From NCBI GenBank assembly GCA_039519185.1, contig CM076849.1, forward strand, positions 30,334,609-30,398,608: a stretch of 64,000 nt of DNA, written 5' to 3'. Numbering within the stretch: the stretch's first letter is position 1; every line of letters starts with the position of its first letter. Made by a program: the position numbers and the translations under genes. Positions 10,165-29,204 of the stretch are shown in pieces. The notes beneath the pieces were generated by a model. That model was not told the origin of the DNA. It worked only from the letters and a program-made list of their open reading frames with translations, and ran no database searches. Source of the stretch: Astragalus membranaceus. Taxonomy: Eukaryota; Streptophyta; Magnoliopsida; Fabales; Fabaceae.

Positions 10165-13100
10165 TTACCTTTTCCTTTTCTTGGATATAATTTTATGTGC
10201 GATTCGCTTCTTGGTACTTTGTTTTTGACGAATCGTAATTCCATCACTATGATCCTTTCTAACATACACAACATCCTCTCTGTCCCCTACTATTGGTAGT
10301 GATGTCCCGAAGAAAGGGTCGTCCTCAATACCATCATCATCGGTTGCTTGATCATCAATATCATTCACCAATTTTTTATTTGTCAATAAAACATTGGACC
10401 AATTGATATCAACTGGATCAGTGACATAAAACACTTGTTGAGCTTGGGATGCCAAAATAAAAGGCTCATCTTTATATCCTAACTTGTTGAAATTCACCCG
10501 CATGAACCCCGACTCATCAATCTGTAAACCATTATTATTGTCAACCCACTTACATTGGAACACAGGCTCCTGAAATATGTTGTAATCCAACTCCCATATG
10601 TGTTCAATGACCCCGAAGTATGACATATTCGCGTATATGGGATTTCTGTCTTTGGCACTTGATGTATGCATAGCTTGAGCTACAAATGTCACCCTACTAT
10701 TTTGCATTTTACTCTGATCATCATGGTTTTTTGTATAGAACGTGTACCCGTTCATTAGATAGCTGGTGTAAGAGAAAACAGGTATATTTGGACTTTTTTC
10801 TAACCATCTCAATCTTTCTGAAATCGAGATAGGATTCATAGCAAACTCGAAATCAATGTGCTCTTTTAGCCACACTATGAAACTCCGTTTGTTTTCTTTT
10901 GTTAACCAAACTTGACCCTTATATGGGTGATCACTCTTAAGTATGTCCATGTGCTTGGCAACATATGAATCAACCTCACTATCATTGTGCAAAACATATA
11001 AGTGTGCTTGATCTAGTTCTTTCCTTGATACCATAACTATTTTAGTTCCTGACATCCCTTTACTAACGCTTCCTAAGTGACGAGACATTGGCAGTCTCAC
11101 CGAATATTCAAGACTAGATAGATAGCCGGTGCAGAACTCAATAGCTTCTTCAACTATGTAGCGCTCAACAATACAACCCTCGGGTCGTGATCGATTTTTC
11201 ACATATCCTTTTAATATCTTCGTGTAACGCTCAAACGGATACATCCATCTCATATGTAACATGGGCCATACAATTGTGTCTCTCAAATCATATGAACTAT
11301 TAGATGAATCATTATGTCAAAAAATGAAGGTGGGAAATGCATCTCAAGCTCACACAAAGTGACAGTAATTTCTCTTTGCAATGATGGCAACTTTTTAGGG
11401 TCAATCACGCTACTACAAATCGCCTTAAAAAAGAAACAAAGTTTGGTTAGGGTCTGGCGCACTTTCTTATGCAAAATGGATCGTATACCAATGGGTAGCA
11501 AATTCTCCATTAGAACATGACAATCATGGGACTTTAAAGACTTTAACTTGTGGTCTTTCATCGATACAAGGTTCGTAACATTTGAAGAGTACCCCTCTGG
11601 AACTTTAACTCCATGAAGAAACTTACAAAACACGGTCTTCTCCTTGTTAGATAGAGTATGAGCTGCCGGGGGTAGATATGTACGTGTACCCTTCTTTATC
11701 GGACCCAATTCTGGTCTCAACCCCATACTAAGCAAGTCCAACCTTGAGTTGATGGTATCTTTAGTCTTTCCTGACATATTGAGTAAGGTACCAATGACAC
11801 TTTCAAAGACATTTTTTCCAACATGCATCACATCAATGAAGTGTCTTACATATAATGACTTCCAGTATGGCAACTCAAAGAAAATCGACTTTTTCTTCCA
11901 CCCCCGTTTGGCAAGCTCTCCTGCAAAAGGCTTCCCAAATTTAATGTTCAAATCTTTCACCTTTTCAAATAGTTGTTCACCTGTCAAAGACATCGGAGCT
12001 TTACGGGTTTCGGTATTCCCATTGAATGCCTTTTTCAACAGTCGATACTGATGAGTAGATGGCAAAACTTTACGATGACCAGGGTAGATATTCTTCTTAC
12101 CATGTTCCAACCACATCCAATCAGTGTTATCTTCACATATAGGTTATACACACTGACCTTTGTTGCTGTACCCAGATAGATTGCCGTATGCTGGAAAGTC
12201 ATTAATTGTGCCAAAAATCATAGCCCTCAGGGTGAAACTTTCTTCTCTGAACCCATCATACACCTCTACTCCAGTCTCCCACATTAGCTTCAAGTCTTCA
12301 ATTAAAGGAGCCAAGTATACATCAATATCATTTCCTGGTTGCTTGGGCCCAGAAATTAACAATCACAACATCATATATTTGTGTTTCATGCAAAGCCATG
12401 GAGGTAAGTTATAGATAGCCAAAATCACAGACCATGTACTGTGGGAGCTACTTTGAATACCGTGCGGGTTAAATCCATCAGCAGACAATGCAAGTCGTAG
12501 GTTTCTTGGATCCAACCCAAAATCAGGATAATCAATATCAATTTTTTTCCATTGCGGAGAATCCGCCGGGTGTCGTAGCATGCCGTCTTTAATCCTTTCA
12601 TCCTCATGCCATGTCAAGTGTTTTGCATCTTCTGAACTACGGTACATGCGGCTAAATCGAGGAATTATGGGAAAATACCACAACACCTTTTCTAGAGCAG
12701 ATTCTTTCTTTTTATACCGCGATGCATTACATTTAGGACACGACTTTAACATTGCATGTTCATTCCGAAATAAAATGCAATCATTGGGACAAGCGTGTAT
12801 CTTCTCATAGTTCAAGCCAATGGACCCTAACATTTGTTTTGCATCATACGTTCGAGAAGGGAGCACATTATCCTTCGGCAACATTTCTTTCAATAGTGCG
12901 AGTAATTTCGTAAAGCTCTTCTCCGTCCATCCGTGGCAAGTTTTCAAGTTATACAACTTTATCACAGCCAATAATTTTGTGAATTCAGTACAACCCGAAT
13001 ACAACAGTGTCTCTGCATCCGTTATCAACTTCTCAAACATTTGAGGACAGTCATTAAGGTCGTCTTCAACAGCCTTTGCCATCTCTTCAAATTCATCCTC

Positions 13101-13403
13101 ATCAAATGTAGGTCTTTCGGTGTCAATCAACGCACATCTCTCAATACTATTACCCATATTTGAAGATTCACCTCTTTCCTCACCATGCATTGTCCAACAA
13201 GTGTAACTTTGATGAATTCCGTAACCCTTTAAATGTCCTGCCAACTCCTCTGCATTAACTGATTTTACATAACAACAACTTAAACAAGGACATTTGATAT
13301 CACTAGAAGTCCCTAAACGTTCAACAACACATTTCACAAAATAATCCACTCCAGCGACATATTCCTTAGACAGACGATTGGCAGACATCCACTTTCTATC
13401 CAT
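10165..13403 (-). pseudogene. TNP2-type CACTA transposase, broken
   Basis: The protein starts at 13403 with a transposase-associated Cys-rich domain (about residues 1-75, with CPCLSCCY). The TNP2 transposase core follows, including HLTWHEDERIKDG and LALSADGFNPHG, then a DUF4218-like part (KLPSLQREITVTLCELEMHF) and a DUF4216-like part (FGVIEHIWELDY). The total is about 1070 codons in one nearly continuous reading, which is normal for the family. Three lesions break it: an in-frame TGA at 12363-12365, an in-frame TAA at 12144-12146 and a frameshift at about 11284. It would have cut and pasted CACTA elements from the nucleus. No second copy exists in this window to supply function. Confidence 0.92.
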
Positions 13404-16290
13404 AATTTCCCAATATTTATAATAAAATCCTGATAAGAGAACTTAAACCTATTACAGGTGAAAAATACACAACGTACAAGTTTTTTGAAGCTAAGACATT
13501 CAACTATTTTCAACTAAAGAAATCAAAGACTTTGATGTCTTCCATATTGCCACTCTTCATATAATAAATACAAGAAAACAACAAAAGTACCTGAACAAGT
13601 GGAAGCAACAATGAACTCGAACGAAGTAGAACGAACACTCGAACCATGACGAACTCGAACAATGAACGCGAAGCTCCGGCAAAACAAACTCGCAAAACCT
13701 AACAAACAATTCGCATATTCAAAAAAAGGAAAATTGTAATGAATAGAATAACTGATAACCAAGACACCTAATTGAAGATATTTTCTAAACAAATTTTATT
13801 ATTGAGAAAAGTGTTAAACAATTACAAACTAGCAGCACCTACTCTAACCAGCAATTTTAACAGATAATAACCCTAAATGAACACGAAACTCTAACTCAAC
13901 AAACAAAGGATGAACCCCAAATCAACAATTTTAATAGATATCTTACAACAATAATAACCACAAATTAACACGAAGGCAGAAATAAAATAATAATAACTCA
14001 ACAAACAACGAAGCAACGGATGAACAGGGGTAGTAAAATAAAATGTATACCAGAGAAATGACGAAGGCAGAAAACACGCGAGCTGGGGCAGCAAACACGA
14101 ACACAGGCAGCAAACACGTGGAGGCAACAACACGAACTGAGTGAAAGCGGTGCTTCAGCAAAACAAACACGGGAAGGAGCGGCGTGAGAATGGCGTCAAT
14201 GGATGAGGGGTTTTCGAACTTAGTTGTTATAACTGATTGTTTTTCATTTTCGTAATTGGTTTAGTTTGTCTTGGTCTTTTTTGTATTTTATTTTTTATTT
14301 TTTTTAATAAAACGAGGAAGAACATTTTTTACTTACCAATTATATTTTTAAAAAATAATTGAAATTAAACTATTTTAAGAGTCACCTAGATGTCTTTTCC
14401 AATAAAGTGCTCCTTCCATCCATTTTTTTGTTGTTTTAGTAAACTCAATTGGATTCCAATTTAATAGGGGGAGTAAAATAACGGATTTGATAAAATTGAG
14501 GAATCAAAATTGCGACAAAAAAAACAGGGAGACCAAAATTGCAAATTTGATAAAATTGGGATATCAAGATTGTGAAAAATAAAATGAGTGACCAAAATTG
14601 CGGATTTAATAAAAGAGCGAGGCCAAAAGTGCATTTAAGCCTAATTAAAAAGGACACGAGTGAAAAAATAATATTAAATGCTTTATTGACAATATAAAAC
14701 AACAATTCATTTGAAATGAATCGATTTTGTTAAAACAATATATAAAATGGGACGAGGTACTACTAACTAACAAAATATAAAATTATAAACACTTATTGTA
14801 AGATTGATAAATTGAATCAAGTTTTCTTTTGCAAATATAAACACTTATTGTAAAACTGACAAAATATATCGAAAATGGTGTATTTATTTTCGTAAAAAGA
14901 TTACTGTTATTTTTTCCATATAATTTTTTCCTAACAACTAAACTAACAATTTTCTGTTGTCAAAAAAAATTAACCAATTTTATTTTAGAAGAAACAAAGA
15001 GCATATTTTATCAAACCAGTCAGCGTGTTTAAGTCAAAGGCAGCTGAAGAATTGGGCAATTAAGATTGTCAACGACTCTTGTTTCGCCATGGAACAAACA
15101 AATGGGTGCACTGTATGACACCTAAGAACTCAGGTCAATAATCCATGTGCCTATTAATGCCTTGATCACGAATCCACATGTTCATTTCCTAATCCAATTT
15201 CCCCACTAACGATACACTTATTTATTTCCCAATCATTTCGTTATTTATTTTTTAATTTTTATCATGTCAATGATGAAGCCAGGTCTATCTCTACTTTTAT
15301 TATAAATGGATAATTCTATTAAAAAATGACTAAGGCAAAGTAGTAACAAGGGTAGGTCTTCTTCGTATGCAAAATCATTTTCCTAAATTTGCTTTTTTTG
15401 TCTTATTTTTTGACCAACTAGCTGAATTTCTCTAGTAGTGCATGATGGTGTCACCATTCACCCTATTTCGGGTCATTTAACTTCCAAGATCGGCGGGTTC
15501 TTGGAAATAGACACCTCCAAATTTCACCCAATCTTCTCCCTCTTATGCACTTCTATGCTTAGCCATCATCATCATCATCATCAATTCTAGCCGGCTCCAT
15601 TCACTTAGTGGCTATCCATAATAAATACTCACTCCCTCCATTCACACTACCAGTACATGTTACCGGTGGCGGACCCATGACCCACGGACAAAATAGGCTG
15701 AGTCGTGAACTAGGTCGCTCCCTTTAAGATGTTTTGCGGCTTTGTCCAAGGTGTGCAAGCAGTCTCTCCTAGCCTCGTCGTCCCCAGGATAAAACAACAT
15801 TCTCACAAATAAAATATGATCTTCCCTGCACCTAGGAAGACCACCAAACTCACCCCCCTTATCTTTATTTTACTGGTCGAAACTCTTATTCTTTTCTCAC
15901 AATGAGAAGTATCTTTTCTTTTGCTGCTCAAGAAAACAAAACTCACTCTTGAAAATTCAATTTCTATGAAACCTTTCTCCTCTCCCTCACTACCTCAAAC
16001 TGTCGATTATTTATCATGAAAAAATCATGCTAACTCATTTCCAACGGTACGATAAAAAACATTAAACACAATAAATTGTGTTAATGCCAAAAAGTAAAAC
16101 GGATGAAAACATATATCATTCTTATCTCTATTTTTAATTTCCAAAACTCGTTTTTATAAAACCGTAACATGTCCGTTGGAGCTCTTTAAAAGAGAAGGAA
16201 ACGTACATAATAAATTCAATGACTTAAATTAACAAACAAAACGTATGAAACTAAATGAGTGATAATATATATCATTATGATTCCAACAGT
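13404..16290. other. CACTA leader, then gene-free DNA with degenerate repeats
   Basis: 13404-14210 is plausible upstream leader of the family D element but lacks recognisable subterminal motifs. At 14465-14625 a degenerate unit of about 55-60 bp (core gaccaaaattgcggattt) recurs three times and ends near gtgcatttaagcc, like half of a Mutator-type MITE. A GC-richer block at about 15660-15860 (containing gaactaggtcgctccctt) resembles dispersed repeat sequence but I cannot name it. No coding region is supported. Confidence 0.5.
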
Positions 16291-16317
16291 TGATAGAAAG
16301 ATATCATATATATATAT

Positions 16318-16457
16318 TTTTAAAAATTGGGGAAGGGGGAAATTTTTATTAATCAAAGTGGTACTAATGACCATTTTACAACTGTCCCCGAGGGGATTTG
16401 AACTCAGCACCTTGAGGATACAAGACTAGCTCTTACCACTGAGCTAGCACCTCAAGT
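16318..16457 (-). mobile_element. tRNA-derived SINE
   Basis: Read on the minus strand, a tRNA-like head starts near 16457: box A-like TAGCTCAGTGGTAAGAGC (about 16429-16446) and box B-like GTTCAAATCCC (about 16392-16402), the two internal RNA polymerase III promoter elements. A body of about 70 bp unrelated to tRNA follows and runs into an A/T-rich tail near 16310. AT-rich flanks make the target duplication unclear. The spacing and missing anticodon fold argue against a functional tRNA gene. Confidence 0.7.
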
Positions 16458-16923
16458 ATATTAAATAAAATATTATATTTGTTACTTTATTGCTTTCTAA
16501 AACCAATTGCAAATAATAGTGAGCTGAATATCAATCCACATAAAATTTAAGTCATACAATTACCACTTTGATAGATGCATGTTGCAGCTACGTTCATGTT
16601 TAAAATAAAACAAAATTGAATAAATTATTTTTAAAAGTAATTTTAAAATAAAACACAACATTCCTCCTCCATCACGAGCAGACCATCATTGGTTTTAGTT
16701 CATGTGGTTTTTGTGCATTTCAGTTTCAACATTTCTTCTTGTATCTCAGTTAGTGTTATCGAGAATTTCTGTTCCCAACTACTTCTGGATTTGAACTATT
16801 TTGCATTCGAGGTTTCTCGATCTTGAATTCTCTAGGGCTTGCTTGAACAATTTCTTTGGCACAAAAAGGAGTTAAAAGTAGCAAAAAAAAGAAAAATAAG
16901 AAACTAAAAATGCTCAAAAAATG

Positions 16924-17391
16924 TCAAAAAAAAGAATGCTCAAAAGAAACTCTTGAAGCATCAGCCTGAAGGGCACTCGTGAGCCCCCGAAGAGGAAGAT
17001 CCAAGGAAATCCAGATTGATGACGATGAAGCACCAAGCTTGGCCAAAAAATCGGCACAAACATTCCACTCTCTTAAAGTGTGAACAATGCGAACCATCAA
17101 ATGTCTAGAGAGAAGATCTTTGATATTGTGAACTATAGTTGCATACCGGTGACAGTAGATTATCGAAGCTAAAATGAAAGATAGAGCATGATGAGACCAG
17201 TCCTCGTAGCACACAAGAGAAGTGTAACCTTTACCAAAGTCAGATGGTTCAGGATTACCCAAGCGACTACCATCCACATTCAAAATGTAAGAGGATTCTT
17301 TAGTGGGAAACCAAGTAACCCATCTCGAATATGAATGTTTGCTGCAATTGTGAAAGACAAGGGAAATCAAAGAAGCAAGGCTTCTCACATT
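16924..17391 (-). pseudogene. LINE RNase H-domain fragment
   Basis: The frame resembles the C-terminal RNase H-like domain of plant L1-type LINEs. YILNVDGSRLGNPEPSDFG carries the first catalytic Asp, and a late motif REWNVCADFLAKLGAS precedes the LINE C-terminal tail. The middle of the domain is shortened, so the catalytic Glu/Asp region is missing or altered. No reverse transcriptase remains and no poly(A) is evident at the 3' (left) side. It lies inverted relative to the LINE insertion at 17934-18687. Confidence 0.7.
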
Positions 17392-17933
17392 ATGTTTAGT
17401 TTAGATTAAAGGAAGCTTTTCATTAGCTATACAACTATAGTTTCTAACTCTCTAAAGCCACCAAAGACCCACGAAAAACTGCGAGGGACTCAAGTAATTT
17501 AAGTAGAGCTTAATCCAATATTGAAGATTATGTAGTTCATTTTCCTTTCTCATTGAGAAATTTTGTTTTTTTTAATCTTATAGATCTTTAGAATGCATTT
17601 CTTATAGACGAACATGTTTGCCACTATGTCAGTCTCATGTCAAACTCCAATTGTAAATGGTGGGAAAATTGGTTCCTAAAGTTAAGAACTTGATATGAAC
17701 ATATTGTTGGAGGTTTTTTTTTTGAAAACAGTTGTTGGAGGTACTATGAGATGAAAGTACAAATTTTGGTAGCCAACTCAAACTAATATAGTCAACATTT
17801 GAAACTCTTGAAAACCAAATTAATAGTCATTCCTTCTAAACAAAAATATGTATATGTTTTTCTTCAATGACTATTTTTGACCTTTAATCTATTTTTTATC
17901 ATTTAGATGTATGATAAAAATTTGTAACAAAAA

Positions 17934-18687
17934 TGCCGAGAGTTTTCGTGAATGTTTTTTCAGTTGCTGCTTTCACTAACAGACCTTAGAAGAAATCGTT
18001 TTGTAATGATTCTTTGGGCTCTTTGGCGTAGACGGAATGATAAGGTGTGGGAGGGTGTGTTTCAACCGGTTGTCCAAGTGGTTCATAAGACGCTAGATTT
18101 TTTTCACGAATGGGGGCTGGTTCGTGTTTCACGCACAAACGTAGTTGTGAAGAATGTTTCGGATCAGATGCAGCAGATTCGGTGGCAGAAACCAGCGGAG
18201 GGGTCGTACAAGTGTAATGTTGATGCAACTTTATTTGCTACTACTAATAAGTATGGTGTGGGCATGTGCATTCGCGACTCTACGGGTGGTGCTTTCTACA
18301 AAAGAAAAACTATGTGGTTTACCGGGAGTCCAACTCCACAAGAAGCAGAGGCGGTGGGACTTTGGCAAGCTTTACTTTGGCCAGGGGATTTGGGACTGAC
18401 ATCAATATCTATAGAGCTGGATTGTTTACCAGTTGTAAATGGTGTGAAGACAAACCTTTGATCCAACACTGAATTTGGTGTGCTTTTATCTTATTGTAGA
18501 AACTTTTTATCTAGATTTACAAGCTTTGAGGTTAGCTTTATCCGGAGACAAGCTAATCTTGTTGCTCACACTTTGGCTCGGGCATCAAGATTTAATACTT
18601 GTTCCCATGTTTTTGATTGTGGTCCTTCCTGTATTGAGACTATTATTCTTAATGAAATGACATGAGTTTATTGTTGTAAAAAAAAAA
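17934..18687 (+). mobile_element. 5'-truncated L1-type LINE with poly(A) and target duplication
   Basis: A 12-bp duplication TTGTAACAAAAA flanks it (17922-17933 and 18688-18699), and a poly(A) run immediately precedes the right copy: classic target-primed reverse transcription. The retained reading (17952 to about 18665) encodes WALWRRRNDKVWEG, then an RNase H-like domain with CNVDATLFATTNKYG, QEAEAVGLWQAL, IELDCLPVV and RQANLVAHTLAR. An in-frame TGA at 18459-18461 interrupts it. Reverse transcriptase and endonuclease are absent because of the 5' truncation. Confidence 0.9.
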
Positions 18688-18699
18688 TTGTAACAAAAA

Positions 18700-19861
18700 A
18701 AGTTATTTATTTACGGGAAAAATTGTTTTAGCTAAAAAAAGTTTTATCAATAAAATATTTTTTACGGGAAAAATACATAAAAATGAAGGAGACATGAGAA
18801 AGTTCCAAATGAAATAAGCCATTTTGCTCTGTAGAGCAGAGCTACCTACACAGGCACATCACAGCACAGGGAACTTCTCGTGAGGTAGCTGGGCCCCCCA
18901 GCGTCTCCTCTCCATCAGGATGGGACACCTTGAGAACCCTGTTGTAACCGCCAGCTATTACCGTTCTGGCCACCAAAATCCACGAAACCATACCCATATC
19001 CGTTGCCACGTATATTTCCTTCTCACAACAAAACGCCACGTGTCGTCCCCAGCCTGTCCCTTGGAAATACGCTCCGTCACGCATTGCGGTAGTTCACTTA
19101 CATTACGGAAGTTATTCGGCATGTCACCTTCTCTGTTCAAAATCCAAAAATACCCTTCTCTCTCCGTTAACAAGACTCAACCGAGTAAGGACAAATATGT
19201 CCTTTGGCATCCAAACGCTTAACTAACTGGAAGGTAGGTAAGAATTATCCTGTACAACTCGGCAGTTGAACAGAAAAAGTACACATCTCCCTGTGGCTTT
19301 CTGATTCGAGGAGCTTCTAATGCTTTTGACGGTTCAAAGTAAACGACTTAAAAAATCAACGGTTCGATGTCAAAATGTGTACGTAGTCAGCCCAAGTCTT
19401 ATTGCACATGATTATTCCTTGTTTTCCTGCCACTTTCTTTTTCTCTGACCGGTACAGAAGCCAGACCTCATCGATAATACCGTCTTCCTAATTTACCAAA
19501 ATACCCTGCACGCGAAGGCAGTAATTACCATTTACCACCTCTTCAATTCTGTACCCGCCAATAAATACTGTTAACAGTAACGGTGATTCCGTCATATTCA
19601 CGAAACGGAATTACCCTTATTCGCGTTTACACTCAAAACGCGTTTTTGAGTTTGGACGGCATGTTTTGTTTTCGTTGAACCACCTAACAACCACCACCAC
19701 TTCACCACAAAGTTTCTTTAATTTAATACTACTAGTTAGTTATTTCATAATAATATTATTTTTTGTTAAGGAAATTTTTTTTTATTAAAGAAAAATGACT
19801 AAATAAAAGCCCATATATATTCCGGTTTTCAGAGCTAATAAAGCGATTAATTATTTTGCAG
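18700..19861 (+). promoter_or_regulatory. Upstream/promoter region of the JMJ13-like gene
   Basis: This gene-free stretch is richer in GC than its surroundings and free of recognisable transposons, as expected for a promoter. It includes a CACGTG G-box at 19037-19042 within ccacgtgtcgtcc (ABRE/G-box type) and a near-palindrome around an ACGCGT core (actcaaaacgcgtttttgag, about 19631-19650). Short open frames on both strands show no domain. Regulatory roles are inferred from position only. Confidence 0.5.
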
Positions 19862-19868
19862 TATAAAA
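19862..19868 (+). promoter_or_regulatory. Likely TATA box of the JMJ13-like gene
   Basis: TATAAAA, with a second tataaatta just downstream. It is followed about 30 bp later by a pyrimidine-rich stretch typical of plant transcription starts (near 19893-19920). Confidence 0.55.
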
Positions 19869-20151
19869 CTATAAATTATCCCTTGCTTACCCTTTTTCGG
19901 TTTTCCAAGCATTTGCTCTCTCTTTCCTCATCACTATTTCTCTCCGTTTTCTTTTCTTGCCGGAAAACCTTTTCCGTCGCCGGGTAACCGTTTCCGTTTT
20001 CTCCAACCTTATTTTACGCCTTTGTAGAAAGCTGCTCACGGTCTTCCGATTGAAACGCTTGCATTCTCTCGCAATTTTCCGTGGTTTTCCCTATCAGGTG
20101 GTGGATCTCTCCGTGACGCCGTACCTACCTCGTGCACGGCGTTGTTCGAGA

Positions 20152-20190
20152 ATGTGGCGAGCCTGGTTGTCTTTTAAGGCTTGCTTTTAA
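20152..20190 (+). promoter_or_regulatory. Upstream ORF (12 codons) in the 5' leader
   Basis: An ATG in the presumed leader opens a 12-codon frame (MWRAWLSFKACF) that stops at 20190, 130 bp before the main start. A second upstream ATG at 20316 overlaps the main start out of frame (ATGAAATG). It continues through the first intron junction into exon 2 and stops after about 16 codons. Both could reduce or regulate translation of the demethylase. Confidence 0.5.
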
Positions 20191-20320
20191 TCTGCAACCT
20201 TCAGGATCGTGATTTAGGGTTTGGCTCCGTGAGTTGGATTCGGTTTTGTGATTGTTTGCTTGCGATTCGTTGTTCTAGTTAACGAAGACGGAGACCTACA
20301 GGGAGCGCCTGCGTAATGAA

Positions 20321-26559
<6,239 letters not shown>

Positions 26560-27030
26560 AGTTTCAAGTTGCCTCAAAACGATTGCGGAACGTAATCTAG
26601 AGTCTGACTTTGCTAACTTCATTTAGCTAACGGGCTTTCTAACAACACACCAAATGATTGATTCAGGAAGCAGCCGCAAGACATTTAACCAATTAGGATA
26701 AGAATTTACAATTCTTTGTGCAGGCCCTAACATTTGGGCAATCTGCACGGGTGGTGATCCTTTAGGTTCTCTGGCAGGGGTGTTTTTCCAACTTTGCTGG
26801 GTGAACCTGACTTTGCCAAACTAGGACATAGAAATTGGATTAGTGGCTCGTATTTCAATGTAAAAAATTTGTTTTTTCTCATTATCAGTTGTTTAGGTCT
26901 TGTTAGGAACATGGGTCTTTCCATTGTTTTCTCATTAAATGCTGTCAGCTGCTTCCCCTTCTGATGTTAATTCATTCTTTTTGTAGCAATAGGTCCTTGT
27001 ACCTAGAACTACATGAATAAAAGTTTCATA
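26560..27030 (+). terminator. 3' untranslated region and polyadenylation signal
   Basis: Downstream of the TGA stop there is about 450 bp of non-coding sequence. It contains a canonical AATAAA at 27016-27021 with T-rich elements upstream (tgatgttaattcattctttttgtagc). The cleavage site is likely just after this signal. The exact 3' end is inferred. Confidence 0.5.
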
Positions 27031-27689
27031 GAAATTTCTTATTTTCTCTCGATATCTTTTCATCCATCATTTGTTATGCTTATCATATTTTCTGGCAACG
27101 ACAAATCATTAGACGTTTGTAATTGTAAAATTGTTTAGTTCTATTTGTTTATTTCAGCATTCTGTTTGTTATACCTATTTGCTGCATTATTTTTCAAACA
27201 AATGACTATCTGTTGAAACACGTTGATAGTTTTCACTGAAGCACTATGCACACAATAGATAATAGAGCAGTTTCTCATTTCTCACTATTCCGACTAACGT
27301 AGAAGTTAAAATTACTAGAACAGCTCGATGCTCAAACTGGATTAATGGCCCGTGGCTAATTTGAAGTCTTAAAATTTGAGCAACGCTCTTGGTCTTGAAG
27401 TCTACACACCAATGTGTTTTCTCTCTTTAGTTTAAAGTTGTTTTATATTGGTGCATTTTCACACCTACACGTTTTTCCGCTCCTTTTTAACATTGTATTT
27501 TTTCCCTCTTCCAGAAAACATGACGTTTTAGTTTGTTTCATAATGCATTTTTTTTCCTTTTTTCCACTGCATACATTGGCATAAGGTGTCAATATTTGTC
27601 AAAGTAACACATTGATACAGTTTTTGACCATTATGCTGCTTTACCACATTTCGTTCAATCATAGGACATGGCCATTGCAAAGGTATGAA
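27031..27689. other. Intergenic DNA, no gene seen
   Basis: AT-rich sequence between the demethylase gene and LINE relics. No coding region or repeat is supported. Confidence 0.55.
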
Positions 27690-27990
27690 GTATGAACAAT
27701 TGTGCCGACGTAAAATTTAGCTTAAAGGAGTAGAAACGATCTACAACTAATTTGGAGTCCACTTCAAATACAAATTTGTCCATATGAAGCTCTTTCACCC
27801 AAAGCAATACTTGTTGTAACCCATAAGGTTAAGCCCATTCACTGCCTCTAATGGGTTACTCATGACAATTTTGGATTTGATCAAGGTCCACCCTCATCCC
27901 TCAAGCAAATGCCTATATTGGTAACAATATCCGCCAATGAGAAAAAACATTGCGTTCACGTTACATTGATGAACTCAACGGAATCCTAAC
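27690..27990 (-). pseudogene. LINE RNase H relic
   Basis: On the minus strand, WVKELHMDKFVFEVDSKLVV is readable around 27720-27810, matching the third catalytic-Asp region of plant LINE RNase H domains. It is preceded, in another frame, by a fragment like EAVNGL. At least one frameshift and several stops occur. No ends or target duplication are visible. Confidence 0.55.
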
Positions 27991-28097
27991 TAGATGAGGC
28001 TGCTATTTGTTAAATTTCCAAATTTTATAATGCTTTAATAATTTTCAATACACAAACTCTTAAATAGATTATATTTACAGATGCCATATTACGACTC

Positions 28098-28100
<3 letters not shown>

Positions 28101-28167
<67 letters not shown>
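28101..28167. repeat. (TA)n microsatellite
   Basis: Uninterrupted TA run of 67 bp. Confidence 0.95.
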
Positions 28168-28170
<3 letters not shown>

Positions 28171-28439
28171 AGCATTAGTTGTAGCACTGTTGCTATATAT
28201 TGACATGATTTTAATAGTTATTGATTACAAACTTCAACAAAGGGTATTTATTAAGTAGGATTTTTGTAGCCCGATAAGTTGAGTTGACAATCCTAGAAAT
28301 AATGCAACAACTTCTAACATAGCATGGTAGAAAATGTAGAATCAAAGATTCAGATATTAAAAACCATATGAAGCATTGAAGCAACGAAATAGTGAGAATT
28401 ATTCTGGCCCAAATCCTACCCATCTGGTGTCTCACGAGG

Positions 28440-28708
28440 ATAAGGTTCACAACCCCAATCACCCTGTTTGGGGAGCGAGAAATGATGTTGTTTTTAAAGG
28501 GCTAATTGTTAATGGTGTGTCACTATTCAATCGAGTTATGATGGTGTCTTGACAATGGTTCAAAGAGAGGGCGGGACGAAACACAAATTTGTCATTTGCG
28601 AGCTGGCGAGCCTCTCGGCTGTATTGCCTAAATTCAATATGAATTCTACATGTGTTTGGAGTGATTTTTTACCGACCCATTGCCTCTGATGATCTGGTTT
28701 TTATTGGT
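28440..28708 (+). pseudogene. LINE-like C-terminal relic interrupted by the copia nest
   Basis: Readable fragments such as NPVWGARNDVVFKGL and a following WFKERAGRNTNLSFASWRAS resemble the linker between reverse transcriptase and RNase H in plant LINEs. Stops and frameshifts break it. The copia element inserted at 28709-28713 and the same host sequence resumes after 40035. Confidence 0.4.
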
Positions 28709-29123
28709 GTTTGTGTTGGGGTTATTGCTTTCCCCACACCCCCTCCTACTCTTCGCACACCCCCGAACTTATTTTTCCCCAAAATGACCTCGCGTGAGAC
28801 GCTCGTGTAACACGGGTTAAGTGACTGTTCGAACGAGGTTATGCGAACCAGTTCGAACGACGTTGTGCGTGTTAAGGAATTTGTATTGTTCGCATGACAT
28901 CGTTCGAACCTGTTCGAATAATGTCATCCGTGTTAAGGAATATTGTTAACTGATGGTGTGAGGGTGTGTTTTGGCTGCCTCGAATGGCCTTATTCGAACG
29001 TGTTCGAATGGGTGCGTTCGAACAGGCGTTCGAATGGCCACATGCGAACCACTGTTATGCAGAAACAGAAACTAAATAAATCAGCACACAGTTTTGGTGA
29101 TTTCAAAATATAAACCTAACTTT

Positions 29124-29192
29124 AACATTATGTACCAAAATTATACAACATTGTGTACCAAAATTATACAACATTGTGTACCAAAATTATAA
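29124..29192. repeat. 23-bp tandem repeat, three units
   Basis: The unit aacattgtgtaccaaaattat plus two bases repeats three times and starts right where the MULE transposase reading ends, so it may mark the deletion junction. Confidence 0.85.
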
Positions 29193-29204
29193 ACCTAACT
29201 TAAC

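Larger units (their letters stand above)
8250..14210 (-). mobile_element. Decayed autonomous CACTA element, family D (right end unresolved)
   Basis: On the minus strand it carries a TNP2-type transposase (10165-13403) and a second-gene relic (9180-9970), the usual two-gene content of plant CACTA elements. The left boundary is marked by a degenerate terminus (cccttacaccaaaacag) followed by dense AGCGCTGC subterminal repeats to 8652. No matching repeats or GTAGTG terminus are visible upstream of the transposase, so the 5' end is lost or diverged beyond recognition; 14210 is only the end of plausible leader sequence. The region 8653-9170 is non-coding. A related lone end lies at 44005-44459. Confidence 0.75.

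Noticed and set aside
11749..12051. Plus-strand open frames inside the transposase (also 11314-11520, 12580-12810, 12820-13044)
   Set aside because: They are antisense shadows of the TNP2 reading, which has clear family motifs.
16385..16457. Functional tRNA gene
   Set aside because: Box A and box B are present but the tRNA fold is not convincing and a non-tRNA body with an A/T-rich tail follows, so a SINE fits better.
18842..19222. Overlapping open frames on both strands upstream of the demethylase
   Set aside because: They have no domain, splice or promoter context; the region is better explained as GC-richer promoter DNA.
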